18,141 bases of DNA from contig JAFPXU010000045.1 of assembly GCA_017394605.1 (NCBI GenBank), positions 1 through 18,141 of the forward strand, given 5' to 3'. Below the pieces are notes generated by a model. The model was not told where the DNA came from. It did not search any database and saw nothing but the letters and a program-made list of their open reading frames with translations. The stretch comes from Clostridia bacterium. GTDB taxonomy: Bacteria > Bacillota_A > Clostridia > Christensenellales > CAG-138. Of the stretch, positions 1-7,548 are shown piece after piece. Positions within the stretch are counted from its first letter, which is position 1. Every line of letters begins with the position of its first letter. The translations under genes were made by a program, and so were the position numbers.

Positions 1-2650
1 CGGCAAAAACGATATCATACTGGCGGCGCTTTCCGAAAATTTCTACGCCGATCCTGAAGGGACGGACGCGCTTTTAGGCCTGATCGGCGCAGGAGCGGAG
101 AACGTTCTTCCGCTGCAGCTGGACGGCGTTCCCGTTCCGGACACCCTGAAGAACGCGCTCTACGCCCGCAACATCATTCCCGCCTCCGGCAGGGAGCCCG
201 TTCAGATCGCGGAGCGGATCGTCTCGGCGCTGCCAAGGAAAAAAAGACGGCTCCCGCTGGTCCTGGGCATTGCCGCGCTCCTTTTGCTGATCGCGGGAGC
301 GTTCCTGATCATCCGCGCGGGGAAGAACGGGAAGCCCGCCGCGGAAACGGAGCAGAACGCGGCCGTACTGCCGCCGGAACTGGGACTGACGGAGGATGAT
401 CTTCAGAAGATCGTCGACGTGGTGATCGTCGGCGACCGCGTGGCATTTCTTGAGGAGCAGGACCTGAACGCCGCTATGGAGGAAGTCCGCGGGATGACCG
501 GCGGTGACGAGGAAGCCCCGTTCATCTACCTCGACGCCGACCGGTACGCCGTTCTGAACGAGAACGACCGGGAGGGCGGCATCCGCTGGTACGGCAAGGA
601 GAACGGACAGGAGCTTTCCCTGACCCGCTACGAGGACCTGCGCTTCCTCTCCAGCATGCCGAATCTCAGATATCTGTCGCTGGCGCTTGTCGACGTGCCT
701 TCCGGCGGACTGCCCGATCTTTCCCATGCGGAAAAGCTTGAGGGCGTCGCGCTGCTGAGCAGCACGGTCGGCCGTCTGGACTGGCTTTCCGGCTCTTCCG
801 TGCGGGAGATGATGATCCGCTTCACGCCCGTCCGCGATCTTAGTCCGCTGACCGAATGCGGGGAGCTTACCACGCTGCACCTCGACATGCGGGAAACGGA
901 CCGGAACGCTGATTTCTCCGGCTTTGCCCCTCCGAAACTGAAAACGGCGTCCGTCTGGTTTTCAGACTTTTCCGGTACAAAGGATCTTTCCTCCTTCTCA
1001 AAACTATCCAGTCTTAAAAAACTGCAGCTTCTGGAACCTTCAGGACTTACGGGCCTTTCGGGGCTTGAAAGCCTCAGCCTGACGGAACTGGAGATCGTCA
1101 ACGGGTACGACCTCCGGGATATTTCGGCGCTTTCCTCCCAGAAACAGCTGACGTCGCTGAGCCTCGACGACTGTTCTTCCGTGCGCGACTACAGCCCGGT
1201 CGCGGGCTGCGCTTCGCTCCGGGACGTGATGATCTACGCCGGCTGGGACGTGCGGCTTCGGGACGCTTCCTTCCTGTCAGGGCTTACGGATTTGAAAAAC
1301 ATCCGGCTGTACAGCGTCGATCTTCCGGACCTCGGTTTCCTTCAGACGGCAGGACAGAGTAGGCAGTCGCTGGAGTGCCTGGACTTTTCCGGAAACGTTC
1401 GCGACTGTTCCGCGCTTTCCGCCGTCGGCCATTACGGCATGCTCGGCATCGACCTGTACGGGGGAAGGCTGGACGGCGTGCTGCCGAACCTAACGGACAC
1501 GGGTGTTTCCTACCTGTACCTGCGGCGGATCGGCGGTCTGGACCTGTCCGCGCTGCCCATGGTCGAAGACCGGCTGATGCTGAACGACTGCAGTATTACC
1601 GATCTTTCCGCGATCCCGCCGGGATGGACCGCGCTTCGCGTTCAGCTCTACGACTGCAGGGGTCTCCGTTCCCTGAACGGCATCCAAAACCTTGCGGCCT
1701 TCCGGGCGGAAGGAAGAGGAATGCTGGAAGTCTATCACTGCCCGGATCTGACGGACTGGAGCGCGCTGGACGGAGCGGACCTCGATACCCTGCTCGTCAG
1801 CAACTGCTATACGCTGCCGTCGTTTGAAAACCTCCGGACCGGCGTCCTCCATCTGGAGAGCGTTCCGGACCTGACGGATCTTACCTTCCTGGACCGGATG
1901 GAAGCGTCCGGATTCCGGAGCGTGGAACTTGTGGGACTTGACGGATTAAGGAGTCTCGAGCCCCTGAGACGTTTTACGGGAGATTCGCTTACCGTGCCGC
2001 CGCAGCTGGAGGAACAGGCGCGGGACCTGGTCAAAGACGGGATATTCAAAAGCTGTTCGGTCAGCTATCCGCAGGGCGGATGGAACCTGGAAGACGACGA
2101 ATACGAGCTGCAGAACCTTGAGGAACTTGACACGCTTCCGCCCGCGCTGCTGCGCCGCGTGCGCCGCCTGTGCGTCGCGGGCGGACAGGTGATGGATCCG
2201 GAACGGGTCGCTTCTCTCACGCCGGACGATCGGAACGCGCTCGGTCCGGGCGTGATCGGCAGCGTTGAAACGCTTTCCGGGCTGACGGGACTCCGCGAGT
2301 TTACGCTTTTCGCGCAGCCGCTTTCCGACCTGAACGGGATCCAAAGCTTTGCGGAACTGCAGATCTTCCGCGCCGAGGCGTGCGAAGGACTGACGGACGT
2401 GTCCGCGCTTTTCACGCTGCAGGGTCTGACGGAGATCAGCCTGCGCGGCACGCAGGTCGGTTCGCTTCAGGGCATCCAAAATCTTTACGGGCTGAAAAAA
2501 CTGGACATCTCCGGTACGTCCGTGACGGACCTCGCCGTCCTGACGGAGCTTCCGGAGTTTGAATCGGTCACGGTCAGCGCCGACATGAAGAACGCGGTCG
2601 GGAGTCTTGAGGGAAAGGACGTCCGATTCGAACTGATCATCGAAGAATAG
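1..2650 (+). CDS. TIR-like / transmembrane / leucine-rich-repeat protein (5' end outside window)
   Basis: The frame is open from base 2 to the TAG at 2648-2650 (882 visible residues), so the start lies upstream of the window; in-frame TTG/ATG codons near 284 fall inside the membrane helix and are not real starts. Visible residues 1-79 resemble the C-terminal half of a TIR domain: a beta strand ending in LSENFY, then VLPLQLDG, PDTL and an amphipathic end with IAERIVSAL. The basic stretch KKRR is followed by one hydrophobic helix (about residues 84-104), giving a predicted TIR-inside topology by the positive-inside rule. From about residue 190 to the end there are many irregular leucine-rich repeats of the LxxLxLxxxxxxD type, for example around LTSLSLDD and LKKLDISGT. 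LRRs bind proteins or glycans; TIR domains are NADases or scaffolds. The TIR call rests on half a domain and is inferred; the helix and LRRs are clear. A terminator follows at 2679. Confidence 0.75.
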   Translation, partial: GKNDIILAALSENFYADPEGTDALLGLIGAGAENVLPLQLDGVPVPDTLKNALYARNIIPASGREPVQIAERIVSALPRKKRRLPLVLGIAALLLLIAGAFLIIRAGKNGKPAAETEQNAAVLPPELGLTEDDLQKIVDVVIVGDRVAFLEEQDLNAAMEEVRGMTGGDEEAPFIYLDADRYAVLNENDREGGIRWYGKENGQELSLTRYEDLRFLSSMPNLRYLSLALVDVPSGGLPDLSHAEKLEGVALLSSTVGRLDWLSGSSVREMMIRFTPVRDLSPLTECGELTTLHLDMRETDRNADFSGFAPPKLKTASVWFSDFSGTKDLSSFSKLSSLKKLQLLEPSGLTGLSGLESLSLTELEIVNGYDLRDISALSSQKQLTSLSLDDCSSVRDYSPVAGCASLRDVMIYAGWDVRLRDASFLSGLTDLKNIRLYSVDLPDLGFLQTAGQSRQSLECLDFSGNVRDCSALSAVGHYGMLGIDLYGGRLDGVLPNLTDTGVSYLYLRRIGGLDLSALPMVEDRLMLNDCSITDLSAIPPGWTALRVQLYDCRGLRSLNGIQNLAAFRAEGRGMLEVYHCPDLTDWSALDGADLDTLLVSNCYTLPSFENLRTGVLHLESVPDLTDLTFLDRMEASGFRSVELVGLDGLRSLEPLRRFTGDSLTVPPQLEEQARDLVKDGIFKSCSVSYPQGGWNLEDDEYELQNLEELDTLPPALLRRVRRLCVAGGQVMDPERVASLTPDDRNALGPGVIGSVETLSGLTGLREFTLFAQPLSDLNGIQSFAELQIFRAEACEGLTDVSALFTLQGLTEISLRGTQVGSLQGIQNLYGLKKLDISGTSVTDLAVLTELPEFESVTVSADMKNAVGSLEGKDVRFELIIEE

Positions 2651-2678
2651 GAAACAGATTTCCATCATGGAGAACCGC

Positions 2679-2709
2679 GGTGCCTGCCGGAAACGGCGGG
2701 CGCCTTTTT
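2679..2709 (+). terminator. Rho-independent terminator after the LRR gene
   Basis: A stem of about 11 bp (arms 2679-2689 and 2694-2704, with two G-T wobble pairs) closed by a GAAA tetraloop is followed directly by five T residues (2705-2709). It lies 28 bases after the stop codon of the TIR/LRR gene and separates it from the SIMPL gene. Confidence 0.88.
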
Positions 2710-2938
2710 CGTTTCGACAAAGGACGAAGAGGGCGGGAAACGGGACTCTTGCCGCGGGAGGTATGGAATCCCGTCTCATTAGTTGATACACTGTTCTTAA
2801 CGGCGGGTCATCGCATGTGACCGTTCCGCCACGGAAGGAATACGGTGTGTCAGGCTGCCGGGTTCCGGTCCGGCGGGGGACGGCGGACGGAGAACGCGGC
2901 CCGCCCTTCCAACGGGGAACCCTTAGAAAGGAGCGCAT

Positions 2939-3586
2939 ATGAAAACGATTCGCATAACGGGAAAAGGAAATCTGAAGGTCAGACCGGATACGACAAGGAT
3001 CATAATCACGCTGGAGAAGGTCTGCAGGGAATATGGGGATGCGCTTCGGAACTCTTCGGAGAACACGGAAAGCCTGCGCGATCTCTTGAAGAGGCTTGGT
3101 TTTGAGCGGACCGATCTCAAGACGCTGAATTTTCATGTTGACACGGAATACGAGAACTATCGGGAAAACGATGTCTACAAACAGCGGATGGTCGGATACC
3201 GATACCGGCATGTTATGAAGGTCGAGTTCCCGTCGGACAATGAAAGGCTCGGCAGGATCCTGTACGCACTGGCTTCAAGTCCTGTGAACCCGGAATTCCG
3301 GATCAGCTATGTTGTGAGCGACCCGGAAGCAAAAAAGAACGAGCTTTTGGAAAATGCTGTGCGGGACGCGAGGATCAAGGCGGAAGTGCTCACGAGGGCT
3401 GCAGGCGTTACGCTCAAGGATATCTGGAGCATCGACTATTCATGGGGTGAGGTCGATTTTGAGGTCCGTCCGATGGAGGAGCTCCGGATGGCGAAGTTCG
3501 ATGGCGGCGGAAGCTTTGACATGGACATCGAGCCAGACGATATCGACATGTCGGATACCGTAACGGTCACATGGGAGATCGTCTGA
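2939..3586 (+). CDS. SIMPL domain-containing protein (DUF541 / YggE-like)
   Basis: The 215-residue product starts MKTIRITGKGNLKVRPD, the usual opening of the SIMPL (DUF541) fold, and contains a central amphipathic segment (SLRDLLKRLGF...DLKTLNFHVDTEYE), the family motif region around YRYRHVMKVEF, and a C-terminal half rich in A/K (ARIKAEVLTRAAGV). Characterised relatives, such as E. coli YggE and the mammalian IRAK-binding protein, do not give one shared enzymatic role, so function is open. There is no signal peptide, unlike many Gram-negative members, so a cytoplasmic location is expected. The start is supported by AGAAAGGAG seven bases upstream. The stop overlaps the next start by one base (ATGA), so the two genes are probably translationally coupled. 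The acidic C-terminal tail (DMDIEPDDIDMSD) may contact the very basic small protein that follows; this is inference. Confidence 0.85.
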   Translation: MKTIRITGKGNLKVRPDTTRIIITLEKVCREYGDALRNSSENTESLRDLLKRLGFERTDLKTLNFHVDTEYENYRENDVYKQRMVGYRYRHVMKVEFPSDNERLGRILYALASSPVNPEFRISYVVSDPEAKKNELLENAVRDARIKAEVLTRAAGVTLKDIWSIDYSWGEVDFEVRPMEELRMAKFDGGGSFDMDIEPDDIDMSDTVTVTWEIV

Positions 3587-3813
3587 TGAAGATCCTGTCG
3601 GACAGCCTGTTTTCGAGAAAGGTGAAAGAGGAGATTGAAAGACGCAGGAGAAGAGAGCAGATGGTCTTCATGTATGAAGACAAGGATGGCAATACGGTGA
3701 CCTGCAGAAGCCATTTGACGGAAGAGGACATCCTGAACGCGAAGCCTGTGACAGAGCCGAAGATCCTGAAGATACTGAGCGATGCCCGGAAGAAATGCGG
3801 CATAGAGGACTGA
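3586..3813 (+). CDS. Small highly charged protein coupled to SIMPL gene, unknown function
   Basis: This is a 75-residue protein beginning MKILSDSLFSRKVKEE. The ATG at 3586 overlaps the TGA of the SIMPL gene and has GGGAG about 8 bases upstream, so it is preferred over the in-frame ATG at 3571, which lies inside the SIMPL gene without a good ribosome site. The N-terminal third is a charged helix with a run of arginines (IERRRRREQ), followed by a short strand-like part (MVFMYEDKDGNTVTC) and a C-terminal helix (KILKILSDARKKCGI). Two Cys residues are present but there is no CxxC. I recognise no family. The four-base coupling suggests it acts with the SIMPL protein. Confidence 0.75.
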   Translation: MKILSDSLFSRKVKEEIERRRRREQMVFMYEDKDGNTVTCRSHLTEEDILNAKPVTEPKILKILSDARKKCGIED

Positions 3814-3854
3814 AACTGCGTGCCGGGCCGGCGGCTGTTACAATACTTTTATGA

Positions 3855-3888
3855 GATCCCCGTTCATTCGGACGGGGATCCTGTTCTG
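3855..3888 (+). terminator. Probable terminator hairpin after the SIMPL operon
   Basis: A perfect 9-bp inverted repeat GATCCCCGT / ACGGGGATC (3855-3863 and 3872-3880) with an 8-base loop is followed by a T-rich but interrupted tract (CTGTTCTGT). It sits 41 bases after the 75-residue gene and before the ribosome site of the next gene. The weak T tract lowers confidence that it is a full terminator. Confidence 0.6.
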
Positions 3889-3941
3889 TCCGGAAGCGCC
3901 GGCGGTGTGATAGAATAATCCTGTATGGAGGACGGAGCGCG

Positions 3942-4352
3942 ATGAACATGACGATCGACGAACTGTTGGAGACGCCGTACTGGATCATAGACATTCTTCC
4001 GAAACAGGTGCCGAAGGACAGCCCGGGGCAGTATTTTGCCGTGGAAGGGTACTACCTGTCCAAAAAACAGATCGGGGAAGTCAAGAAAAGACATATCGGC
4101 CTCGTTCTGAAGCTGAACTGCTACAAAGATCTGTCCCTCAATGAGGAAACGGAGATCAATCCGCCTCCCGAACGGATCGCGGAGGAGATGCGGAAACGGC
4201 ATGTGTGCATCCGGGTGGACGATGCCATGATCCTGTCGGAACCGGACGATCTCAGCATGACACTCTATCATCCGGACGAAGAACTTCTGGAACTGGTCAG
4301 GCTGCTTGCGGGAGGAGAGGGACTGTTTGTTTGGAAGCTTCCGACGCAATAA
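3942..4352 (+). CDS. Conserved hypothetical protein, 136 residues
   Basis: A soluble, acidic 136-residue protein with no signal or membrane segment. Notable stretches are YWIIDILPKQVP, QYFAVEGYYL, KLNCYKDLSLNEE, ERIAEEMRKRHVCIRVDDAMILSEPDD and a C-terminal EGLFVWKLP. Their mix of strands and helices gives an alpha/beta impression. I recall similar uncharacterised proteins in Clostridia but know no function, and no catalytic motif stands out. GGAGG at 3927-3931 is 10 bases before ATG 3942; an ATG two codons later (3948) is an alternative start served by CGGAG at 3933-3937. The gene is separated from the SIMPL pair by a hairpin, so it is probably its own transcription unit. Confidence 0.8.
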   Translation: MNMTIDELLETPYWIIDILPKQVPKDSPGQYFAVEGYYLSKKQIGEVKKRHIGLVLKLNCYKDLSLNEETEINPPPERIAEEMRKRHVCIRVDDAMILSEPDDLSMTLYHPDEELLELVRLLAGGEGLFVWKLPTQ

Positions 4353-4604
4353 CCGCGTTCGGTTCGTTCCGCAGCCGACCCGGAACAGACGTGCCCCGGT
4401 TCTCTCCGTATACGGGCGTCGTTCAGGAATCACTTTTGATTGCGTATTGCGGCGTTTCAAACGGTAGCTATCCTGCCGGACTTCAGTTTTGAACTACATG
4501 ACGGTGAAAGACAAAGGAGAAGGCTGCCGCTGTCACGACACTGCGTAAACAGATGCGGAACGGGGCGGCAGCATGATGACCGGACCGGTCTGGAAAGAGA
4601 TACT
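4353..4604. other. Intergenic stretch, no gene recognised
   Basis: This 252-base gap lies between the 136-residue gene and the SGNH hydrolase start. It has an open frame on the plus strand from 4440, but the predicted peptide is Arg/His-rich low-quality sequence without a ribosome site at its start. I see no strong hairpin-plus-T-tract and no convincing consensus promoter. Confidence 0.5.
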
Positions 4605-5306
4605 ATGATTCTTCTGATCCTGGCGGCAGGCATTCTGACTGCCGCGATCCTGTGCGGATATACGACGATCCGGCTTCCGGTGATCCGGAACGACGCGCGA
4701 AAACTGCATATTGCCTGCGTGGGAGACAGCATCACCTACGGCTGTACGCTTCCGCTTTTTTTTCTGTTCCGATACCCTGCGCGGCTTCAGAGCATGCTGG
4801 GACAGGACGCACAGGTGGCAACGTTCGGAGTCAACGACCGCACGCTTCAGAACACCGGGAACAAGCCCTTTCGGAAGGAACGGGCTTTTGAAGAGAGCAA
4901 ACAGTTCAGACCGGACACGGTCGTTCTTCTGCTCGGCACCAATGATTCCAAAAGCAGCAACTGGAGATCCGCAGAGGCGTTCAGAAAGGAGTATCTGGAT
5001 CTGATCGGCGCGTATCGCACACTTCCGGAGAAGCCCTGCATTCTGATCTGCACGCCGCCACGCGCGTTTCAGCCTGTCAGAAGACTGTTTTATCTGACAA
5101 ACGACGCGGATCTGAGCAGGATCCCCGAGATCGCGGAGATCATCCGCGGAATCGCATCCGGGGAAGGTCTGGAACTGGTCGATCTGTATGCACTGACGAA
5201 AGACCGGAGGGATCTGCTCGGACCTGACGGTCTGCATCTGTCCGCCCACGGCGCAAGAGCAATTGCGGAAGAAATCCGCTCTCATATCTGTCCGGAGAAT
5301 CGTTAA
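4605..5306 (+). CDS. SGNH/GDSL-family hydrolase, membrane-anchored
   Basis: The 233-residue product shows all SGNH blocks: block I GDSIT with nucleophile Ser42, block II around Gly75 (TFGVND), block III GTNDS with Asn113, and block V DGLHLS with Asp208/His211 completing the triad. These enzymes cleave ester bonds, such as acyl or acetyl groups on sugars or lipids; the substrate cannot be read from sequence. An N-terminal hydrophobic helix (residues 1-19, ILLILAAGILTAAILCG) with no clear signal-peptidase site suggests the catalytic domain is anchored on the outer face of the membrane. The frame is open back to 4440, but the ATG at 4605 is chosen because GGAAAGAGAT lies just upstream and the signal anchor starts there; the upstream extension is Arg-rich and not protein-like. 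The TAA at 5304-5306 abuts an orphan insertion-sequence end. Confidence 0.85.
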   Translation: MILLILAAGILTAAILCGYTTIRLPVIRNDARKLHIACVGDSITYGCTLPLFFLFRYPARLQSMLGQDAQVATFGVNDRTLQNTGNKPFRKERAFEESKQFRPDTVVLLLGTNDSKSSNWRSAEAFRKEYLDLIGAYRTLPEKPCILICTPPRAFQPVRRLFYLTNDADLSRIPEIAEIIRGIASGEGLELVDLYALTKDRRDLLGPDGLHLSAHGARAIAEEIRSHICPENR

Positions 5307-5344
5307 AACCCCAGTATCTGTGTCCAAAAAATGGGGTCATATCA
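5305..5344 (-). mobile_element. Orphan insertion-sequence end (matches IS3-type end at 10698-10738)
   Basis: About 40 bases starting in the hydrolase stop codon match the upstream end of the OrfA fragment at 10698-10738, with a few substitutions and two single-base length differences. The shared core includes TATCTGTGTCCAAA and the outer TCATATCA. The inverted arms here are CCCCA/TGGGG (5309-5313, 5332-5336) instead of five C and five G. No transposase reading frame is attached on either side, so this is a solo remnant or a miniature derivative. The hairpin may now act as a weak end structure for the hydrolase transcript. Confidence 0.6.
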
Positions 5345-5405
5345 GAAAAGCTTTATATTGACCGCAAAGATCAGGTGATCCTGCCGAAGGACAGAGCGCC
5401 CGGTT

Positions 5406-5837
5406 TTATTGTTTCTCTGGCAACTTGAAACCCAGAATGGTTCTTCGGAAACCGCCCGCGATCGTTTCACTGGACGCAGCCTGAAGAGTCCATTTCGGGA
5501 AACGGGTGTTCCATTCGTTCTGAAGCGCGGATACGAAGGCTGTACATGCAGGATCCTCCGCATCCAGGAGCATGGGAAACAGGAACATAACGGCTTTCAG
5601 CTTGTCATTTTCCTTCTCTGCCGAACGGGAAAAGAACCAGATTCCTTTCCAGCGCGTTTCCAGACGATCCAGAAGGGCGGAGGCCAGACTTTGCGGATCG
5701 TCCGCTTTGCCGATCTCTTCCGCGCAGGCATCGAGGTGCTGCTGCCGGTAGTCATCAAGGATCTCACGGTAGTGGAACCTTGTCTCTGTGTCGTTCCATT
5801 TCCTGCTGTTTGCAATGGCATCGAACAAAGCGCTCAT
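5406..5837 (-). CDS. Hypothetical protein, 143 residues
   Basis: A soluble protein beginning MSALFDAIANSRKWND, predicted mostly alpha-helical (repeated heptad-like stretches such as YREILDDYRQQHLDACAEEI and LASALLDRLETRWKGIW), with no signal peptide or membrane segment. A GGGGGG run seven bases upstream of the ATG supports the start at 5837. Its C-terminal part carries hydrophobic and basic residues (GGFRRTILGFKLPEKQ). I recall similar uncharacterised proteins in gut Clostridia, but no function. It is transcribed away from the symporter at 6091, sharing a 250-base divergent intergenic region, and runs toward the hydrolase. Confidence 0.75.
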   Translation of the reverse strand: MSALFDAIANSRKWNDTETRFHYREILDDYRQQHLDACAEEIGKADDPQSLASALLDRLETRWKGIWFFSRSAEKENDKLKAVMFLFPMLLDAEDPACTAFVSALQNEWNTRFPKWTLQAASSETIAGGFRRTILGFKLPEKQ

Positions 5838-6015
5838 ACCTTGCCCCCCGGTTTCGGTTACGGGATGCCCGTAACGTTTTTTCCATCATAACCCGTTTAT
5901 AAAGTTTTTTCCAGCTTATCGGATTCCTGTGCACTATTTGCGGCATGGGTGGTTGGTGAGGCATTGATCCTCATGCGCCTATATGGTATCCGATCACTTG
6001 CTCAACGCAATATAA

Positions 6016-6044
6016 TTGACAAATGGTAATAATTAATTTATAAT
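6016..6044 (+). promoter_or_regulatory. Consensus sigma-A promoter for the symporter
   Basis: TTGACA at 6016-6021, a 17-base spacer and TATAAT at 6039-6044 match the housekeeping consensus exactly. It lies 46 bases before the chosen GTG start. Such a strong promoter usually needs repression, which fits the overlapping inverted repeat and the MarR gene at the far end of the symporter. Confidence 0.88.
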
Positions 6045-6047
6045 TAT
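6029..6047. promoter_or_regulatory. AT-rich inverted repeat over the -10 box, candidate operator
   Basis: Arms ATAATTA (6029-6035) and TAATTAT (6041-6047) are perfect inverted repeats around a 5-base centre and cover the -10 hexamer. Size and position fit a MarR-type operator, where a bound dimer would block polymerase. The link to the MarR protein encoded at 7549-8013 is inference; AT-rich palindromes also arise by chance. Confidence 0.4.
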
Positions 6048-6090
6048 AGTGCTGTTTTATTAATAATATTTGGAGGGAGCTGTCGCATAC

Positions 6091-7509
6091 GTGGGCGAGG
6101 TCACAACGCTGGATATTGTCATTATTCTTCTCTATATCTTAGCCATACTGGGCATAGGTCTCCGGTTTGTAAAGCGAGTAAGGAACCGCGAAGATTATTA
6201 TACAGCTGACCACTCGCTTGGCAGCAAGGTGATGCTTGCGACCGTATGCGCAACGATCATCGGCGGCAGTTCAATGATGGGCCGTGCGGGTCTCGGGTAT
6301 ACGAGCGGGATCGAATGCCTGATGACGGCACTGCCATATATGATCGGCATGTTTCTCTTTTCCGCCTATGCCGGAAGGATCTACGATGTTGGGGTAAAGC
6401 ACGGCATAACATCCATTCCCGGTCTGTTTGAATTCCGGTTCGGGAAACAAGCGAAGATCGTGATTGCAATCCTGATCGTTCTGGCGATGATGGGTACGGT
6501 TTCCTCTCAAATCACGGCAACGGCGACCATTATAAAGCTCCTTGGAAGCAGAATCGGGATATCTTATGAACTCGGCGCGCTGATCGCAACGGTCGTATTT
6601 GTGATCTATACGGCGGCTTCCGGGCTGTTCGGCGTTGTATACACGGACGTGATCCAGTTTTTTATGCTTATTCTTTTCGTATATATCATGGTGCCGGTTT
6701 CTTCCATTTCCACGTTGGGAGGATTAAGATCCTATCTGTCCGGCATAGATACTTCATATCTGGTGCCCCATGTTGATGGGCGTCTGCTGGGAGATATCGT
6801 CAGCTATCTTGTCATCACGATGGCAGGGGCGGAAATGTGGCAGAGGGCGTTCGCCGCAAAAGACCGCAGATCGGCAAAGCGCGGCATGTTCTGGGGAACA
6901 GCGGTATATGCGGTCTGTGTCTGCATGATCCTTGTTATGGCGCTTGCAGCGCAGCGACTTCTGCCAGATGTTGTCGGACAGTACGGCAGTACGGATGCAG
7001 TGATTCCCGCTCTGGCCGTTACAACGCTTCCCGCCGGCCTGACCGGACTTGCACTTGCGGGCATCGTCTCCGTGATGATGAGTACGGCTGACAGTTATCT
7101 TCTTGTATCCATGCAGACAGCCGTGGATGATATCGGGAAAACGATTCGTCCCCAAATGAGTGAAAAAAGGGAACTGCTGCTTTCGCGTATCCTCTGCGTG
7201 GTTCTGGCGTTTGGCGCTCTTATGATCGCTTTGTATATTAAAAGCGCGTATACGATTCTGACCATGATCTATAATTTCTATGCAGCGGCCGCTGGCATTC
7301 CCGCGCTGGCAGCGTTGTACTGGAAAAAAGCCACTGCGCAGGGAATGATTGCTGCAGTCATCGGCGGATTTGTCACCTGCGCGGTCTGGAGAGCGCTTGG
7401 TTCTCCCTTAGGGATAGGGGGCACGCTTCCGGGCGCCGCTGTATGCCTTGCGCTTATGGTAACAGTAAGCCTTGCCACATATAAAAAGCATCCAAGCCGT
7501 ATGGCCTGA
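6091..7509 (+). CDS. Sodium:solute symporter (SSS family), substrate unknown
   Basis: The product (about 472 residues) has the SSS/LeuT-fold pattern of 12-13 hydrophobic helices. Family marks are IIGGSSMMGRAGLGYTSG in an early helix, the YTDVIQF loop, the QRAFAAKDRRSAKRG cytoplasmic loop, and the Na-site helix SVMMSTADSYLLVSMQTAVDDI. SSS proteins drive uptake of sugars, amino acids, vitamins or organic acids with sodium. The frame opens with TTG at 6070, but that TTG overlaps the Shine-Dalgarno GGAGGGAG (6072-6079). GTG at 6091, 11 bases after it, is therefore preferred; the spacing is slightly long. The gene has its own consensus promoter and converges on a MarR gene 39 bases downstream, a probable regulator. 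It is clearly different from the two PanF-like symporters at 14124 and 15708. Confidence 0.88.
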   Translation: MGEVTTLDIVIILLYILAILGIGLRFVKRVRNREDYYTADHSLGSKVMLATVCATIIGGSSMMGRAGLGYTSGIECLMTALPYMIGMFLFSAYAGRIYDVGVKHGITSIPGLFEFRFGKQAKIVIAILIVLAMMGTVSSQITATATIIKLLGSRIGISYELGALIATVVFVIYTAASGLFGVVYTDVIQFFMLILFVYIMVPVSSISTLGGLRSYLSGIDTSYLVPHVDGRLLGDIVSYLVITMAGAEMWQRAFAAKDRRSAKRGMFWGTAVYAVCVCMILVMALAAQRLLPDVVGQYGSTDAVIPALAVTTLPAGLTGLALAGIVSVMMSTADSYLLVSMQTAVDDIGKTIRPQMSEKRELLLSRILCVVLAFGALMIALYIKSAYTILTMIYNFYAAAAGIPALAALYWKKATAQGMIAAVIGGFVTCAVWRALGSPLGIGGTLPGAAVCLALMVTVSLATYKKHPSRMA

Positions 7510-7548
7510 ATGCATGATTGCAAATGAACGAAAACGGGCTTCCGGAAA

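Noticed and set aside
2710..2938. GC-rich leader before the SIMPL gene as a riboswitch
   Set aside because: Short inverted repeats exist (for example GCCGG/CCGGC), but they match no riboswitch core I know and GC-rich DNA gives these by chance.
1946..3211. Long minus-strand open frame of 421 codons
   Set aside because: It runs antisense through the LRR gene, its terminator and the SIMPL gene; composition is Arg-rich and shadow-like, with no ribosome site.
4440..4604. N-terminal extension of the SGNH hydrolase
   Set aside because: The peptide is Arg/His-rich, lacks a ribosome site, and would put 55 polar residues before an obvious signal anchor.
5941..5980. Hairpin TGAGG/CCTCA upstream of the symporter promoter
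   Set aside because: Only 5 bp with no T tract; too weak to call a terminator or operator.
6070..6090. TTG at 6070 as the symporter start
   Set aside because: It overlaps the Shine-Dalgarno sequence itself; the GTG at 6091 is correctly placed after it.
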